From Sphingobium fontiphilum (GTDB taxonomy: Bacteria; Pseudomonadota; Alphaproteobacteria; Sphingomonadales; Sphingomonadaceae), in NCBI RefSeq assembly GCF_014196635.1, contig NZ_JACIEB010000009.1, positions 81,549-145,548 of the forward strand: a DNA stretch of 64,000 nt, given 5' to 3'. A program made the translations under genes and the position numbers. This document shows, in pieces, positions 27,587 through 36,399 of this stretch. Every line of letters begins with the position of its first letter. The first letter of the stretch is position 1. The notes beneath the pieces are model-generated. The model did not search any database. It saw only the letters and a program-made list of their open reading frames with translations, and was not told where the DNA came from.

Positions 27587-28360
27587 TCAGATGCCGCCGG
27601 CGATCGTGGGCCAGCCGGCCTTTTCCAGCGCCGCCTTCAAATCGGCCATGCAGGCGTCCAGTCCCGCCTGCGAGGTTGATCGGACGACGAAATTGGCGCC
27701 CACCCGGCCTTCGCGGAAAAAAGGATAGCTGCCGATCTGGCACCCGTCATGGCTCCGCTCGGCTTCGCTCAAAAGGTCGGCGATCTCGCTCTCCGCCACC
27801 CAGCAACCGATCTGCGCGGACAAGAGCGGCGCGCCGCCCTCCAGCGTGCCGGTCAGCGCCTCCAGCATCCCGGCGGTGATGTGCGGCACACCCGCCATGA
27901 TGAAGATATTGCCAAGGCGAATGCCCGGCGCGCCCGACATGCGGTTTTCGATGAGGTCCGCGCCCGCGGGCACCCGCGCCATGCGCAGCCGCGCCTCCGT
28001 CAGTCCGCCGCGCGTTTCATAATAGCCCGCCAGCATCGCTCGCGCCGCCGGATGGACCTCCACCCCCACGCCCAGCGCCATGGCGATGGCGTCGACGGTG
28101 ATGTCGTCATGCGTCGGACCGATGCCGCCGGTGGTGAACAGATAATCGTTGCGCGCGCGCAGGGCGTTGACCGCTTCACCAATGGCGTCGCTGTCGTCCG
28201 CGACGACGCGCACTTCCCTCAGGCGAATGCCCTGCACGTTCAGCCAGCTCGCGATCTGGGCGATGTTCCGGTCCTGCGTCCGGCCCGACAATATTTCGTC
28301 GCCGATGACAATCAGCGCGGCGGTCCAGATGCGTTCCCGAGCTCCCATGCCATCGCCCAT
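27587..28360 (-). CDS. CinA/MoaB-like protein (molybdopterin-binding domain)
   Basis: A 257-residue protein matching the N-terminal, MoCF-biosynthesis half of CinA: IGDEILSGRTQDRN near the start, TTGGIGPTHDDITVDAIA in the middle, then GAPGI and IFIMAGVPHI. It lacks the C-terminal nicotinamide-nucleotide amidase (CinA-C) domain, so it cannot be called full CinA. Homologues are annotated as competence/damage-inducible protein A or as ADP-ribose/CoA-type pyrophosphatases (COG1058). The start is ATG 28360; ATG 28348 is an alternative. It is divergent from map by 77 bases. Confidence 0.85.
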   Translation of the reverse strand: MGDGMGARERIWTAALIVIGDEILSGRTQDRNIAQIASWLNVQGIRLREVRVVADDSDAIGEAVNALRARNDYLFTTGGIGPTHDDITVDAIAMALGVGVEVHPAARAMLAGYYETRGGLTEARLRMARVPAGADLIENRMSGAPGIRLGNIFIMAGVPHITAGMLEALTGTLEGGAPLLSAQIGCWVAESEIADLLSEAERSHDGCQIGSYPFFREGRVGANFVVRSTSQAGLDACMADLKAALEKAGWPTIAGGI

Positions 28361-28437
28361 AGCGGCTGGCGCTGATCCTGCAAAGGGGCCGCGCGGCCCC
28401 CTCGCAATATCCGCCCGCCCCTCCTATAGTCATCGCC

Positions 28438-29268
28438 ATGACCGAATATATGACGATGACGGCCGACGCGCCGATTTCACGATCCACCGCGATCAAACTG
28501 TATGACGAAGCCGGTTTTGCCGGGATGCGCCGGGCCGGGCGCCTCGCCGCCGAGATACTCGACGCGCTGGTCCCCCATGTCGTGCCGGGCGTATCGACGC
28601 AGGAACTGGACGACATCGTCCGTTCCATGACGCTGGCGGGCGGCGGCGTGCCCGCGACGCTGGGCTATCGCGGCTACACGCACAGTTGCTGCATCAGCCT
28701 GAACAACGTCATCTGCCACGGCATTCCGGGCGACTATCGCCTGAAGGAAGGCGACATCCTCAACATCGACGTGACGCCGCAGGTCGACGGATGGCATGGC
28801 GACAGCAGCCGCATGTATATTGTCGGCGAAACCTCCATCAAGGCGCGCCGCCTGATCGACGTGACCTATGAATGCCTGATGCTGGGCATCGAACAGGCAA
28901 GGCCGGGCAATCATCTGGGCGACATCGGCCACGCCATTCAGGTTCATGCCGAAAAACATCGTTACGGCGTGGTGCGCGACTTTTGCGGCCATGGCCTGGG
29001 CAAGGTGTTCCACGACAGCCCCGAAGTGGTGCATGTCGGCCGCCCCCGCACGGGGCCGGAACTGCGCCCCGGCATGTTCTTCACCATCGAACCGATGATC
29101 AACATCGGCAAGCCCGGCATCCGCTTGATGGAGGACGGATGGACGGCGGTGACCCGCGACCGCACCCTGTCCGCCCAGTTCGAACATTCGATCGGAATCA
29201 CCGAAACGGGCTGCGAGATCTTCACCAAAAGCCCCACTGGCCTGGACGCGCCGCCCTATGTCGGCTGA
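28438..29268 (+). CDS. map: Methionine aminopeptidase, type I
   Basis: A 276-residue MetAP that removes the initiator methionine in the cytoplasm. The metal ligands are all visible: two Asp in NIDVTPQVDGWHGDSS, His in FCGHGLGK, Glu in FTIEPMINIG and Glu in QFEHSIGI. The substrate His is in GIPGDYRL's neighbourhood (ICHGIP). ATG 28438 gives a short N-terminal tail; ATG 28450 would also serve. The N-terminal 20 residues are not conserved in the family. Confidence 0.96.
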   Translation: MTEYMTMTADAPISRSTAIKLYDEAGFAGMRRAGRLAAEILDALVPHVVPGVSTQELDDIVRSMTLAGGGVPATLGYRGYTHSCCISLNNVICHGIPGDYRLKEGDILNIDVTPQVDGWHGDSSRMYIVGETSIKARRLIDVTYECLMLGIEQARPGNHLGDIGHAIQVHAEKHRYGVVRDFCGHGLGKVFHDSPEVVHVGRPRTGPELRPGMFFTIEPMINIGKPGIRLMEDGWTAVTRDRTLSAQFEHSIGITETGCEIFTKSPTGLDAPPYVG

Positions 29269-29380
29269 CCGTGCGGAAGGTGCCCAAAATTGAGGCAGCG
29301 CGACAGGAAATTGCACGAAATGCGGGCAATATGGACAAAGAATGGCGCATGGCCGATGCAGGTTGTGGCGATTCGTTGAT

Positions 29381-29396
29381 TGGCACGGTAATTGAT
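29381..29396 (+). promoter_or_regulatory. Sigma-54-like promoter element upstream of glnB
   Basis: TGGCACGGTAATTGAT resembles the -24/-12 consensus TGGCAC-N5-TTGC. The GG is correct, but ten bases on there is GA in place of the near-invariant GC. It lies 115 bases before the glnB start. glnB and glnA are often under sigma-54/NtrC control, which raises the prior, but the mismatch is serious. Confidence 0.35.
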
Positions 29397-29402
29397 TGTT
29401 AA

Positions 29403-29849
<447 letters not shown>

Positions 29850-29957
29850 GGAAATTTTCCATTTTGCGGTCGGCGGCGGTGGCTGGCGGACGCAGGGTAA
29901 TAGTCAAGCAATCACCTTCCCCTTCGGGGGGGAAACATGAGAGAAGGGCAAGCGCAC

Positions 29958-31370
29958 ATGGCCAATACGCCAAAAGACATTCTCAAGATGATCGAGGAAA
30001 AGGAGATCGAGTGGGTCGACGTCCGCTTCACCGATCCCAAGGGCGCTTGGCACCACCTGACCATGTGCGCCAGCGTCATTGGCGAAAATGAGCTGACCGA
30101 CGGCCTGATGTTCGACGGCTCCTCGATCGAGGGCTGGAAGGAAATCAACGAATCGGACATGATCCTCAAGCCCGATCTGGACGCGGTCTATATCGACCCG
30201 TTCAGCGCGACGCCGATGATGATCCTGGTGTGCGACATCGTCGAACCGGAAGACGGCTCGCTCTATTCGCGCGATCCGCGCTCGACCGCCAAGCGCGCCG
30301 AAGCCTTCCTGAAGTCGACGGGCCTGGGCGACACCGTCTATATCGGTCCGGAACCCGAATTCTTCATGTTCGACAGCGTCGAATTCGACAACACCTACTC
30401 GTCGAGCTTTTACAAGCTGGACGACGTCGAATTGCCGACCAACACCGGCACCAAATATGAAGGCGGCAACATGGGCCACCGCCCGCGCGCCAAGGGCGGT
30501 TACTTCCCCGTTGGCCCGGTCGACGTGACCACCGACATCCGCGCCGAAATGGTGACGACGCTGATGGAAATGGGCCTGCCCATGGACAAGCATCACCACG
30601 AAGTCGCCGGTTCGCAGCACGAACTGGGCCTGACCTTCGGCAAGCTGGTGGAAACCTGCGACCGCATCCAGATCTACAAATATGTCGTGAAGATGGTCGC
30701 CCAGGCCTATGGCAAGACCGCCACCTTCATGCCCAAGCCGATCAAGGCCGACAACGGGTCGGGCATGCATACCCACATCTCGATCTGGAACGAGGGCAAG
30801 AACACCTTCGCCGGCGACGGCTATGCCGGGCTGTCCGACACCTGCCTCTACTTCATCGGCGGCGTCATCAAGCACGCCAAGGCGATCAACGCCTTCACCA
30901 ACCCGACCACCAACAGCTACAAGCGTCTGGTGCCCGGCTTCGAAGCCCCCGTGCTGCTCGCCTACTCGGCGCGCAACCGTTCGGCTTCCTGCCGCATCCC
31001 CTATGGCGCTGGCACCAAGGCGAAGCGCGTCGAATTCCGCTTCCCCGATCCGCTGGCCAACTCCTACCTCGCCACGGCCGCGCTGCTGATGGGGGGCATC
31101 GACGGGATCGAAAACAAGATCCATCCCGGCGAAGCCATGGACAAGAACCTCTACGATCTGCCGCCGGCCGAACTGTCGCTGGTGCCGACCGTCTGCGGTT
31201 CGCTGCGTGAAGCGCTGGAATCGCTCGAAAAGGACCAGGACTTCCTGCTCAAGGGCGGCGTGTTCACCAAGGACCAGATCGACGCCTATATGGAACTGAA
31301 GTGGCCGGAAGTATATCGTTGGGAAATGGCGCCCAGCCCGGTCGAATTCGACATGTATTACAGCGGCTGA
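29958..31370 (+). CDS. glnA: Glutamine synthetase, type I
   Basis: A 470-residue GlnA making glutamine from glutamate, ammonia and ATP as a dodecamer. [20 protein letters not shown], the [14 protein letters not shown] region and [11 protein letters not shown] supply the active site. The adenylylation site is Tyr399 in NLYDLPPAE, the expected target of the GlnE in this window. I chose ATG 29958 (MANTPKDIL) with GAAGGG upstream, rather than ATG 29937. A small GC hairpin (TTCCCC-ttcg-GGGGAA, 29917-29934) lies in the glnB-glnA gap and could tune relative expression. A terminator follows. Confidence 0.97.
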   Translation: MANTPKDILKMIEEKEIEWVDVRFTDPKGAWHHLTMCASVIGENELTDGLMFDGSSIEGWKEINESDMILKPDLDAVYIDPFSATPMMILVCDIVEPEDGSLYSRDPRSTAKRAEAFLKSTGLGDTVYIGPEPEFFMFDSVEFDNTYSSSFYKLDDVELPTNTGTKYEGGNMGHRPRAKGGYFPVGPVDVTTDIRAEMVTTLMEMGLPMDKHHHEVAGSQHELGLTFGKLVETCDRIQIYKYVVKMVAQAYGKTATFMPKPIKADNGSGMHTHISIWNEGKNTFAGDGYAGLSDTCLYFIGGVIKHAKAINAFTNPTTNSYKRLVPGFEAPVLLAYSARNRSASCRIPYGAGTKAKRVEFRFPDPLANSYLATAALLMGGIDGIENKIHPGEAMDKNLYDLPPAELSLVPTVCGSLREALESLEKDQDFLLKGGVFTKDQIDAYMELKWPEVYRWEMAPSPVEFDMYYSG

Positions 31371-31399
31371 TCCCTTTCTCGGCCGTTTCGTGGGGAAAG

Positions 31400-31436
31400 C
31401 CCGGTCGCGCATCGCGCGGCCGGGTTTTTCTTTTTT
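31400..31436 (+). terminator. Rho-independent terminator of glnBA
   Basis: Arms CCCGGTCGCGC and GCGCGGCCGGG (one G-T pair) around ATC, followed by TTTTTCTTTTTT. It lies 29 bases after the glnA stop and directly before the 3' end of the convergent methyltransferase gene. Confidence 0.9.
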
Positions 31437-31450
31437 GCAGCCGATCCTGA

Positions 31451-32218
31451 TCAGCGCAGGCGGGTGATCCGCCCGAACAGGACATGATAGCCATCGCCCT
31501 GCCCGCCCGTGTCGAATGCCGCCATCACCCGCCGCATCACACCCGGCCCAAGCGGCGCGACGCCATCGCGCGGCACCACCGCGCCAATGCCGCGCAAATG
31601 GCCGATCAGCCCGCGCGCGTCGCCGCAATCGAGCGGATAATCCTCGTCAAAGGCGAAGGCATCGTCAAAGGCCGTCAGGCTGGCGCGCAACCGGTCCAGC
31701 GAAGGATAGGCCGGAACCGCCGCCACCGCGCCGCAGACCGCATGCGCCGCCCGCCAGCGCGCAAAGCTGCGTTCGCCCATGGTGGAAAAGATCAGGCTGC
31801 CGCCCGGCCGCAGCAACTCCGCCAACCGCTTGAGCGCCCCATCAAGATCGTCAAACCACTGAAAAGCCAGACTGGAGAGGATGAGGTCGAACCATTGTCC
31901 CTCAAAAGGCGGCGTCTCGCCGTCCATCGCCAGGAACGTGCCGCCGATCATGGCGTCGCGCGCCGCATGATCGACCATGGCGGGCGCGATATCCGTCACC
32001 AGCAAGCGTCCATCGGGCCATTGCCGCTGCAAATGCCGGGTCAGCAGGCCAGTGCCGCAGCCGATTTCCCAGATATGCGGCGCCCCTTGCCTGTGCTGGC
32101 GCGCGGCCAGATCGGCGACCAGCGTTGCTGCGGCGCGTTGCGGCCCGGCATGGGCCTCATAATCGGTCGCCGCCGCGCCGAAGCTGTCGCTTATCCGTTG
32201 CTTGCGCCCGTCAATCAT
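31451..32218 (-). CDS. SAM-dependent methyltransferase, BioC-like
   Basis: A class I methyltransferase of about 255 residues. Motif I is IWEIGCGTGLLTRHL, the acidic end of beta-2 is LLVTDIAPAMV, and the post-motif is DLILSSLAFQWFDDL. The LAFQWFDDL and GGSLIFSTMG segments resemble malonyl-ACP O-methyltransferase BioC, which starts biotin synthesis, but no other bio gene is present. I chose ATG 32218 (MIDGRKQRISDSF); ATG 32230 and starts further out are open. It is divergent from the DUF418 gene, and the 3' end faces the glnA terminator. Confidence 0.78.
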   Translation of the reverse strand: MIDGRKQRISDSFGAAATDYEAHAGPQRAAATLVADLAARQHRQGAPHIWEIGCGTGLLTRHLQRQWPDGRLLVTDIAPAMVDHAARDAMIGGTFLAMDGETPPFEGQWFDLILSSLAFQWFDDLDGALKRLAELLRPGGSLIFSTMGERSFARWRAAHAVCGAVAAVPAYPSLDRLRASLTAFDDAFAFDEDYPLDCGDARGLIGHLRGIGAVVPRDGVAPLGPGVMRRVMAAFDTGGQGDGYHVLFGRITRLR

Positions 32219-32258
32219 GGCTAGTCGCATGACAGAAACCAGCGTCCCAAGGAAGCCC

Positions 32259-33497
32259 ATGTCCCCCACCCCATCCCGTGTCGCCGCCATGGACATGCTT
32301 CGCGGCGTTGCGGTGCTGGGCATATTGTGGATGAACATCACCGCCTTCGCCCAGCCCAGCGCCGCTTATCTCAACCCCGCAGCGGCCGGGCCGCTTTCGG
32401 CGATGGACAAGATCGTCTGGCTGGTCGGCTTCGTCGTCGTGGACGGCAAGATGCGCGCCCTTTTCGCCATGCTGTTTGGCGCGTCGATGCTGCTGGCGAT
32501 CGACAAGGCGGAAATGGCCGGACGCGACGGGTGGCGCGCCCATGTCCATCGCGCCATCTGGCTGCTTGTCATCGGCCTCACCCATTATCTGCTGCTCTGG
32601 TGGGGCGACATATTGGCCTATTACGCCATCGTCGGCGTTCTTGCCCTGCCGCTGACGACGCGCGAACCGATGGCGCTCATTAAATGGGCGCTGATCGCCT
32701 TTCTGATCCATTTCCTGCTGGTCGCGAGCACGATCGGCGGATTTTATCTGTGGCAAAGCGCCGCCACGGCGGCCGATGCCGCACCCGCGACCGTGGCGGG
32801 CTGGCGCGATTTCACCGCCAGCATGAGCGATCCCGCCAGCACAGCGATACAAGACGACATCGCCATCCACCGTTCGGGCCTGCCGACGATCATCGCCCAC
32901 AGGATCGACCTGCTATCCAGCGACTGGCTGCGCGGCCTGCTCTTCACCGGATTTGAGATATTCGGTTTCATGGCGCTGGGCATGGCGATGTTGAAAAGCG
33001 GCTTCCTGCTGGGCCAATGGGATAGCGAACATTATCGCCAGACGGCGCGCCATTGTTTCCTCATCGCCGTCCCGCCGATGCTGGGCATCGGCCTTTGGGT
33101 GATCGCGACGGGATTTGAACTCCTGCCGGCAACAGGGGCCGTCATCGCCTGGTCTTTCCCCTTCCGCATCCCTCTGGCCGTAGGCTGGGCGTCGCTGCTG
33201 CTCTGGCTGTTCCGACGCCAGCCCGACGCCGCCGCCTTCATCCGCCTGGGCACGGTCGGACGATTCGCCCTTTCCAATTATCTGGGTTCCTCACTGCTGA
33301 TGACCGCCATCTTCTATGGCTGGGGTATTGGCCTGTTTGCGCGCGTCGGACTGGCGCAGCAGATGATCTTCGTGCTGGCGGGATGGGCGCTCATCCTCCT
33401 GTGGTCCCCGCTGTGGGCCGCCCGTTTCCGAATCGGCCCGGCCGAATGGATCTGGCGCTGCCTGGCGAGCCGAAAGCTGCAAAAGCTGCGGCTATAG
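32259..33497 (+). CDS. DUF418-domain (YeiB-like) membrane protein
   Basis: A 412-residue polytopic inner-membrane protein with about ten hydrophobic segments. The N-terminal signature MDMLRGVAVLGILWMNI and the C-terminal DUF418 region (GTVGRFALSNYLGSSLLMT, then a final WSPLWAARFRIGPAEWIWR) are typical. AAGGA lies six bases before ATG 32259, which decides the start over ATG 32229. The family's function is unknown; transport or sensing has been suggested. It is monocistronic and ends 59 bases before bfd. Confidence 0.88.
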   Translation: MSPTPSRVAAMDMLRGVAVLGILWMNITAFAQPSAAYLNPAAAGPLSAMDKIVWLVGFVVVDGKMRALFAMLFGASMLLAIDKAEMAGRDGWRAHVHRAIWLLVIGLTHYLLLWWGDILAYYAIVGVLALPLTTREPMALIKWALIAFLIHFLLVASTIGGFYLWQSAATAADAAPATVAGWRDFTASMSDPASTAIQDDIAIHRSGLPTIIAHRIDLLSSDWLRGLLFTGFEIFGFMALGMAMLKSGFLLGQWDSEHYRQTARHCFLIAVPPMLGIGLWVIATGFELLPATGAVIAWSFPFRIPLAVGWASLLLWLFRRQPDAAAFIRLGTVGRFALSNYLGSSLLMTAIFYGWGIGLFARVGLAQQMIFVLAGWALILLWSPLWAARFRIGPAEWIWRCLASRKLQKLRL

Positions 33498-33508
33498 GTA
33501 TTTCTACT

Positions 33509-33525
33509 ATTGCGACCCATTATCA
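33509..33525 (+). promoter_or_regulatory. Candidate Fur box upstream of bfd
   Basis: ATTGCGACCCATTATCA agrees at 12 of 17 positions with the Fur-type pattern AATGCGAATCATTTGCA (pattern from memory). It lies 31 bases before the bfd start, where a promoter would be. Iron-dependent control of bfd/bfr is expected, but no computed score supports this site. Confidence 0.35.
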
Positions 33526-33556
33526 AATTCGCTATCTCTGCCTGCAGGAGAAAGCG

Positions 33557-33727
33557 ATGGTTGTCTGCGTCTGCAATGCCATAAGGGAAAAGGATCTGAA
33601 GGAGGCCGTGCGCGATGGCGCCGACACCCCGTGCAGCGCCTATGCCCGCTTCGGCCGCCGCCCCAAATGCGGCCAGTGCGTCCCCTTTGCCCGCACCATC
33701 ATCGCCGCCGAACGCGCCTCCGCCTGA
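33557..33727 (+). CDS. bfd: Bacterioferritin-associated ferredoxin-like [2Fe-2S] protein
   Basis: A 56-residue BFD-like protein with the cysteine pattern CVC near residue 4 and KCGQC near residue 42, which holds a [2Fe-2S] cluster. In Pseudomonas, Bfd docks on bacterioferritin and reduces its core to release iron. GGAG lies seven bases before ATG 33557. bfr follows after 124 bases on the same strand, supporting the function. An in-frame extension to 33383 exists but runs inside the DUF418 gene and lacks a ribosome site. Confidence 0.93.
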   Translation: MVVCVCNAIREKDLKEAVRDGADTPCSAYARFGRRPKCGQCVPFARTIIAAERASA

Positions 33728-33851
33728 AAGCGCGAAGGTCTCGCAATAGCATATTGAAATTACGTCCATTTCCTGCTGCTTCCCGCCTTAACTTCATCGC
33801 GTGAAGGGTCTATAGTCGCGGGCAACCACGACAACAGGCGGAGCAGTCACC

Positions 33852-34331
33852 ATGAAGGGCGACCCCAAGGTCATCGATTTCCTCAACGACGCGCTCAAAA
33901 ATGAGCTGACGGCGATCAACCAGTATTTCCTGCATTACCGGATGCTGGGCCATTGGGGCGTCAAGAAGCTCGCCAAGTTTGAATATGAAGAATCGATCGA
34001 CGAGATGAAACACGCCGACAAGCTGGCGGAGCGCATCCTGTTCCTTGATGGCCTGCCCAATTTCCAGCTTCTGGGACGTCTGAAAATCGGCGAAACCGTC
34101 GAGGAAATCCTGAAGGCCGACCTTGAACTGGAATATGAAGCCTTGCCGCCGCTGAAGGATGCCATCGCCTATTGCGAACAGATCCGCGATTATGTGTCAC
34201 GCGACCTCTTCCAGTCGATTCTCGAAAGCGAGGAAGAGCATATCGACACATTGGAAACCCAGTTCGAAATGATCGAACGCATGGGCATCCAGAATTATAT
34301 CCAGTTGCAGAGCGAAGCGGCCGAGGATTGA
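33852..34331 (+). CDS. bfr: Bacterioferritin
   Basis: A 159-residue ferritin-like four-helix protein. All diiron ligands are in the expected places: Glu18, Glu51, His54, Glu94, Glu127 and His130. Met52 in DEMKHAD is the haem ligand of bacterioferritins. It forms a 24-mer that oxidises and stores iron in the cytoplasm. GGCGGAG precedes ATG 33852. The 124-base gap after bfd may contain its own promoter, so the two need not be strictly co-transcribed. Confidence 0.97.
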   Translation: MKGDPKVIDFLNDALKNELTAINQYFLHYRMLGHWGVKKLAKFEYEESIDEMKHADKLAERILFLDGLPNFQLLGRLKIGETVEEILKADLELEYEALPPLKDAIAYCEQIRDYVSRDLFQSILESEEEHIDTLETQFEMIERMGIQNYIQLQSEAAED

Positions 34332-34353
34332 TCCCGCCGGTTTGCGGACGCCT

Positions 34354-34761
34354 TTACAACAAGGCGTCCAGTACGCCGATCATCGGCAGATCGGCGGGCG
34401 GCATGGCGAGCGCATACATTTGCGCGGGCCGCACCCATGTTAGCGCCGTAGCGTGCCGGGCTTCCGGCACGCCTTTCCATTTGCGGCAGACATAGAGCAG
34501 CAGCAGCAATTGCCGTTCGCCCAGCGGCTCGCTGGCGAACGTCGCCGGGGCGAGACAGCTTTCATGGGTCTCGATCCCCAGTTCCTCGTGCAACTCGCGC
34601 ACCAGCGCCGCTTCGGGGGTTTCGCCCGGCTCCACCTTCCCCCCCGGAAATTCCCACAATCCCGCCATGGATTTACCCGGAGGCCGTTGCTGCAAAAGGA
34701 CGCGGCCATCGGCGTCGATCAGGGCGACGGCAACGACGAACAATGGTGAGGATGGTGACAT
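34354..34761 (-). CDS. mutT: MutT-type Nudix hydrolase (8-oxo-dGTP diphosphatase)
   Basis: A 135-residue Nudix enzyme with a perfect box, GGKVEPGETPEAALVRELHEELGI split across residues 36-59 (G-x5-E-x7-RE-x2-EE-x-G). The early LLQQRPPGKSMAGLWEFPGG segment is typical of MutT that clears 8-oxo-dGTP from the nucleotide pool. ATG 34761 is the start; TTG 34770 is the only upstream choice. It is convergent with bfr, 22 bases apart. Grouping with the iron genes suggests only a general oxidative-damage theme. Confidence 0.9.
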   Translation of the reverse strand: MSPSSPLFVVAVALIDADGRVLLQQRPPGKSMAGLWEFPGGKVEPGETPEAALVRELHEELGIETHESCLAPATFASEPLGERQLLLLLYVCRKWKGVPEARHATALTWVRPAQMYALAMPPADLPMIGVLDALL

Positions 34762-34839
34762 GACGTCCAATGAAGGGCTTTCTTAACCCTTCCCGTTTTA
34801 CAAAGTCGCGGGCGTTCTGCAACCGGGGCGGGTCTGAAC

Positions 34840-35025
34840 ATGCACGCAATGATCCAGATGATTAAGAAAATGGCGCTTTTGCGCTGCGAACGCGGTGCGA
34901 CCGCGGTCGAATATGGGCTCATCATTGCGATGATCGTCCTCGCGCTCATCGCTGCGCTCAACAACATCGCCAACAAGACAACCGGCATGTGGAACAATGT
35001 ATCGACAGAGGTTCTGGCCCATTAA
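34840..35025 (+). CDS. Flp-family type IVb pilin
   Basis: A 61-residue prepilin. A basic leader (MIQMIKKMALLRCERG) is followed by the Flp signature GATAVEYGLIIAMIVLALI, cleavable after the Gly with Glu at +5, and one hydrophobic helix. It should be assembled by a Tad secretion system, but no tad/cpa gene is in the window. ATG 34849 is an alternative start. A second, better-conserved pilin follows 150 bases later. The Cys in the leader (RCERG) is unusual. Confidence 0.88.
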   Translation: MHAMIQMIKKMALLRCERGATAVEYGLIIAMIVLALIAALNNIANKTTGMWNNVSTEVLAH

Positions 35026-35174
35026 GATCTGTTAACCAAATAAAAATTACACTTCCGAACCGACCATTAAATCTTTTTCAACCGACTGATCGTAAATCAA
35101 CCCTTGCTGACCTGATCCAAATAATGGGGCGGCCGGGAAATTACGGTTCACAGTTACCATCAAGGAGACATGAC

Positions 35175-35336
35175 ATGCAGTTCATTCGTAAGATGCTGAA
35201 GAACGAAAAGGGCGCCACCGCGATCGAATACGGCCTGATCGCCGCTCTGATCGCCGTCGCCGCCATCGGCGCTATGACCAGCCTGGGCACCAAGCTGGGC
35301 AGCACCTTCAACAACGTCTCGGGCAACCTGAAGTAA
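35175..35336 (+). CDS. Flp-family type IVb pilin
   Basis: A 53-residue prepilin with leader MQFIRKMLKNEKG, then GATAIEYGLIAALIAVAAIGAM and a short tail ending SGNLK. AAGGAG lies eight bases before ATG 35175. The start is therefore well set; an in-frame extension back to 34989 overlaps the first pilin gene and is not coding. The AT-rich 149-base gap upstream probably carries its own promoter, and a strong bidirectional terminator follows, so this pilin may be made in large amount. Confidence 0.93.
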   Translation: MQFIRKMLKNEKGATAIEYGLIAALIAVAAIGAMTSLGTKLGSTFNNVSGNLK

Positions 35337-35361
35337 GCCTGAAACGCTTGAAGCGAACAGC

Positions 35362-35397
35362 AAAAGGGGCGGCGGACCATGGTTCGCCGCCCCTTTT
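35362..35397. terminator. Bidirectional terminator between flp pilin and accA
   Basis: Arms AAAAGGGGCGGCG and CGCCGCCCCTTTT around a central GACCATGGTT, with A and T runs at the two ends. It can stop transcripts from both the pilin gene and the convergent accA operon. Confidence 0.88.
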
Positions 35398-35443
35398 CTC
35401 ATGAGTGCCGATGCGGAAGCCCAGCCATCGGCCCGGCGCGGCT

Positions 35444-36388
35444 TCAGGCCCCGATAGCCAGGAATTTATCGGCGCGGTCCCGGCGCAAGGCCGCACCGTC
35501 CATCACCGACAGAGCATCCAGTTCCTTCGCAATGGCGTCGGCCAGATTGGCGATGGCCTCCACCGGCTGACGATGCGCGCCGCCCACAGGTTCGGGCACG
35601 ATCCGGTCGATGACGCCCAGCGCCTTGAGATGCTGCGCCGTAACCTGCATCGCCGTCGCCGCATCGCTCGCCTTGTCGGCCGTGCGCCACAGGATGGACG
35701 CGCACCCTTCGGGCGAAATCACCGAATAGACGGCATGTTCGAACATCAGCACGCGGTTGGCCGCCGCCAGCGCGACCGCGCCGCCTGATCCGCCCTCGCC
35801 CACCACGGCCGCGACCATGGGCACGCCCAGCGCCAGACAGGCCTGCGTCGAACGGGCGATAGCCTCGGCCTGCCCCCGCTCTTCCGCCTGAATGCCCGGA
35901 AATGCGCCCGATGTATCCACCAGAGTCACAACCGGCAGACTGAACCGGTCGGCCAGTTCCATCAGGCGGATCGCCTTGCGATAGCCCTCGGGCTTCGCCA
36001 TGCCGAAATTATGGCGCACGCGGCTGGCGGTGTCGTCGCCCTTTTCATGGCCGATCACCATCAGGCGGCGGTCGCCCAGCGTCGCAAAACCGCCAATGAT
36101 CGCCTGATCGTCGGCAAAGGCGCGATCACCGGCCAGCGGCATGAAATTGTCGAACAGACCCGCGACATAATCCTTGAAATGCGGCCTGTCGGGATGGCGG
36201 GCGACTTGCGTCTTCTGCCAAGGCGTCAGCTTCGCATAGGTGTCGGCCAGCAATTTGCTCGCGCGATCCTCCAGCTTGGCGATTTCGCCGTCAATGTCGA
36301 TGTCGCCCACGCCCGCCGTGGCGCGCAATTCTGCGATTCGCGCTTCCAATTCGGCGACCGGCTTTTCAAATTCCAGAAAGCTAACCAT
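35444..36388 (-). CDS. accA: Acetyl-CoA carboxylase carboxyltransferase subunit alpha
   Basis: A 314-residue AccA. Segments include [33 protein letters not shown], the [19 protein letters not shown] region, [23 protein letters not shown] and [13 protein letters not shown], the carboxyltransferase core. With AccD it carboxylates acetyl-CoA to malonyl-CoA for fatty acid synthesis. It starts 11 bases after the xerD stop and is the last gene of a four-gene unit ending at the terminator at 35362-35397. Confidence 0.97.
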   Translation of the reverse strand: MVSFLEFEKPVAELEARIAELRATAGVGDIDIDGEIAKLEDRASKLLADTYAKLTPWQKTQVARHPDRPHFKDYVAGLFDNFMPLAGDRAFADDQAIIGGFATLGDRRLMVIGHEKGDDTASRVRHNFGMAKPEGYRKAIRLMELADRFSLPVVTLVDTSGAFPGIQAEERGQAEAIARSTQACLALGVPMVAAVVGEGGSGGAVALAAANRVLMFEHAVYSVISPEGCASILWRTADKASDAATAMQVTAQHLKALGVIDRIVPEPVGGAHRQPVEAIANLADAIAKELDALSVMDGAALRRDRADKFLAIGA

Positions 36389-36399
36389 GGCGGATGGCG

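Noticed and set aside
31451..32341. Extended N-terminus for the BioC-like methyltransferase
   Set aside because: Residues before MIDGRKQRI are not family-like and would overlap the divergent DUF418 gene's start region.
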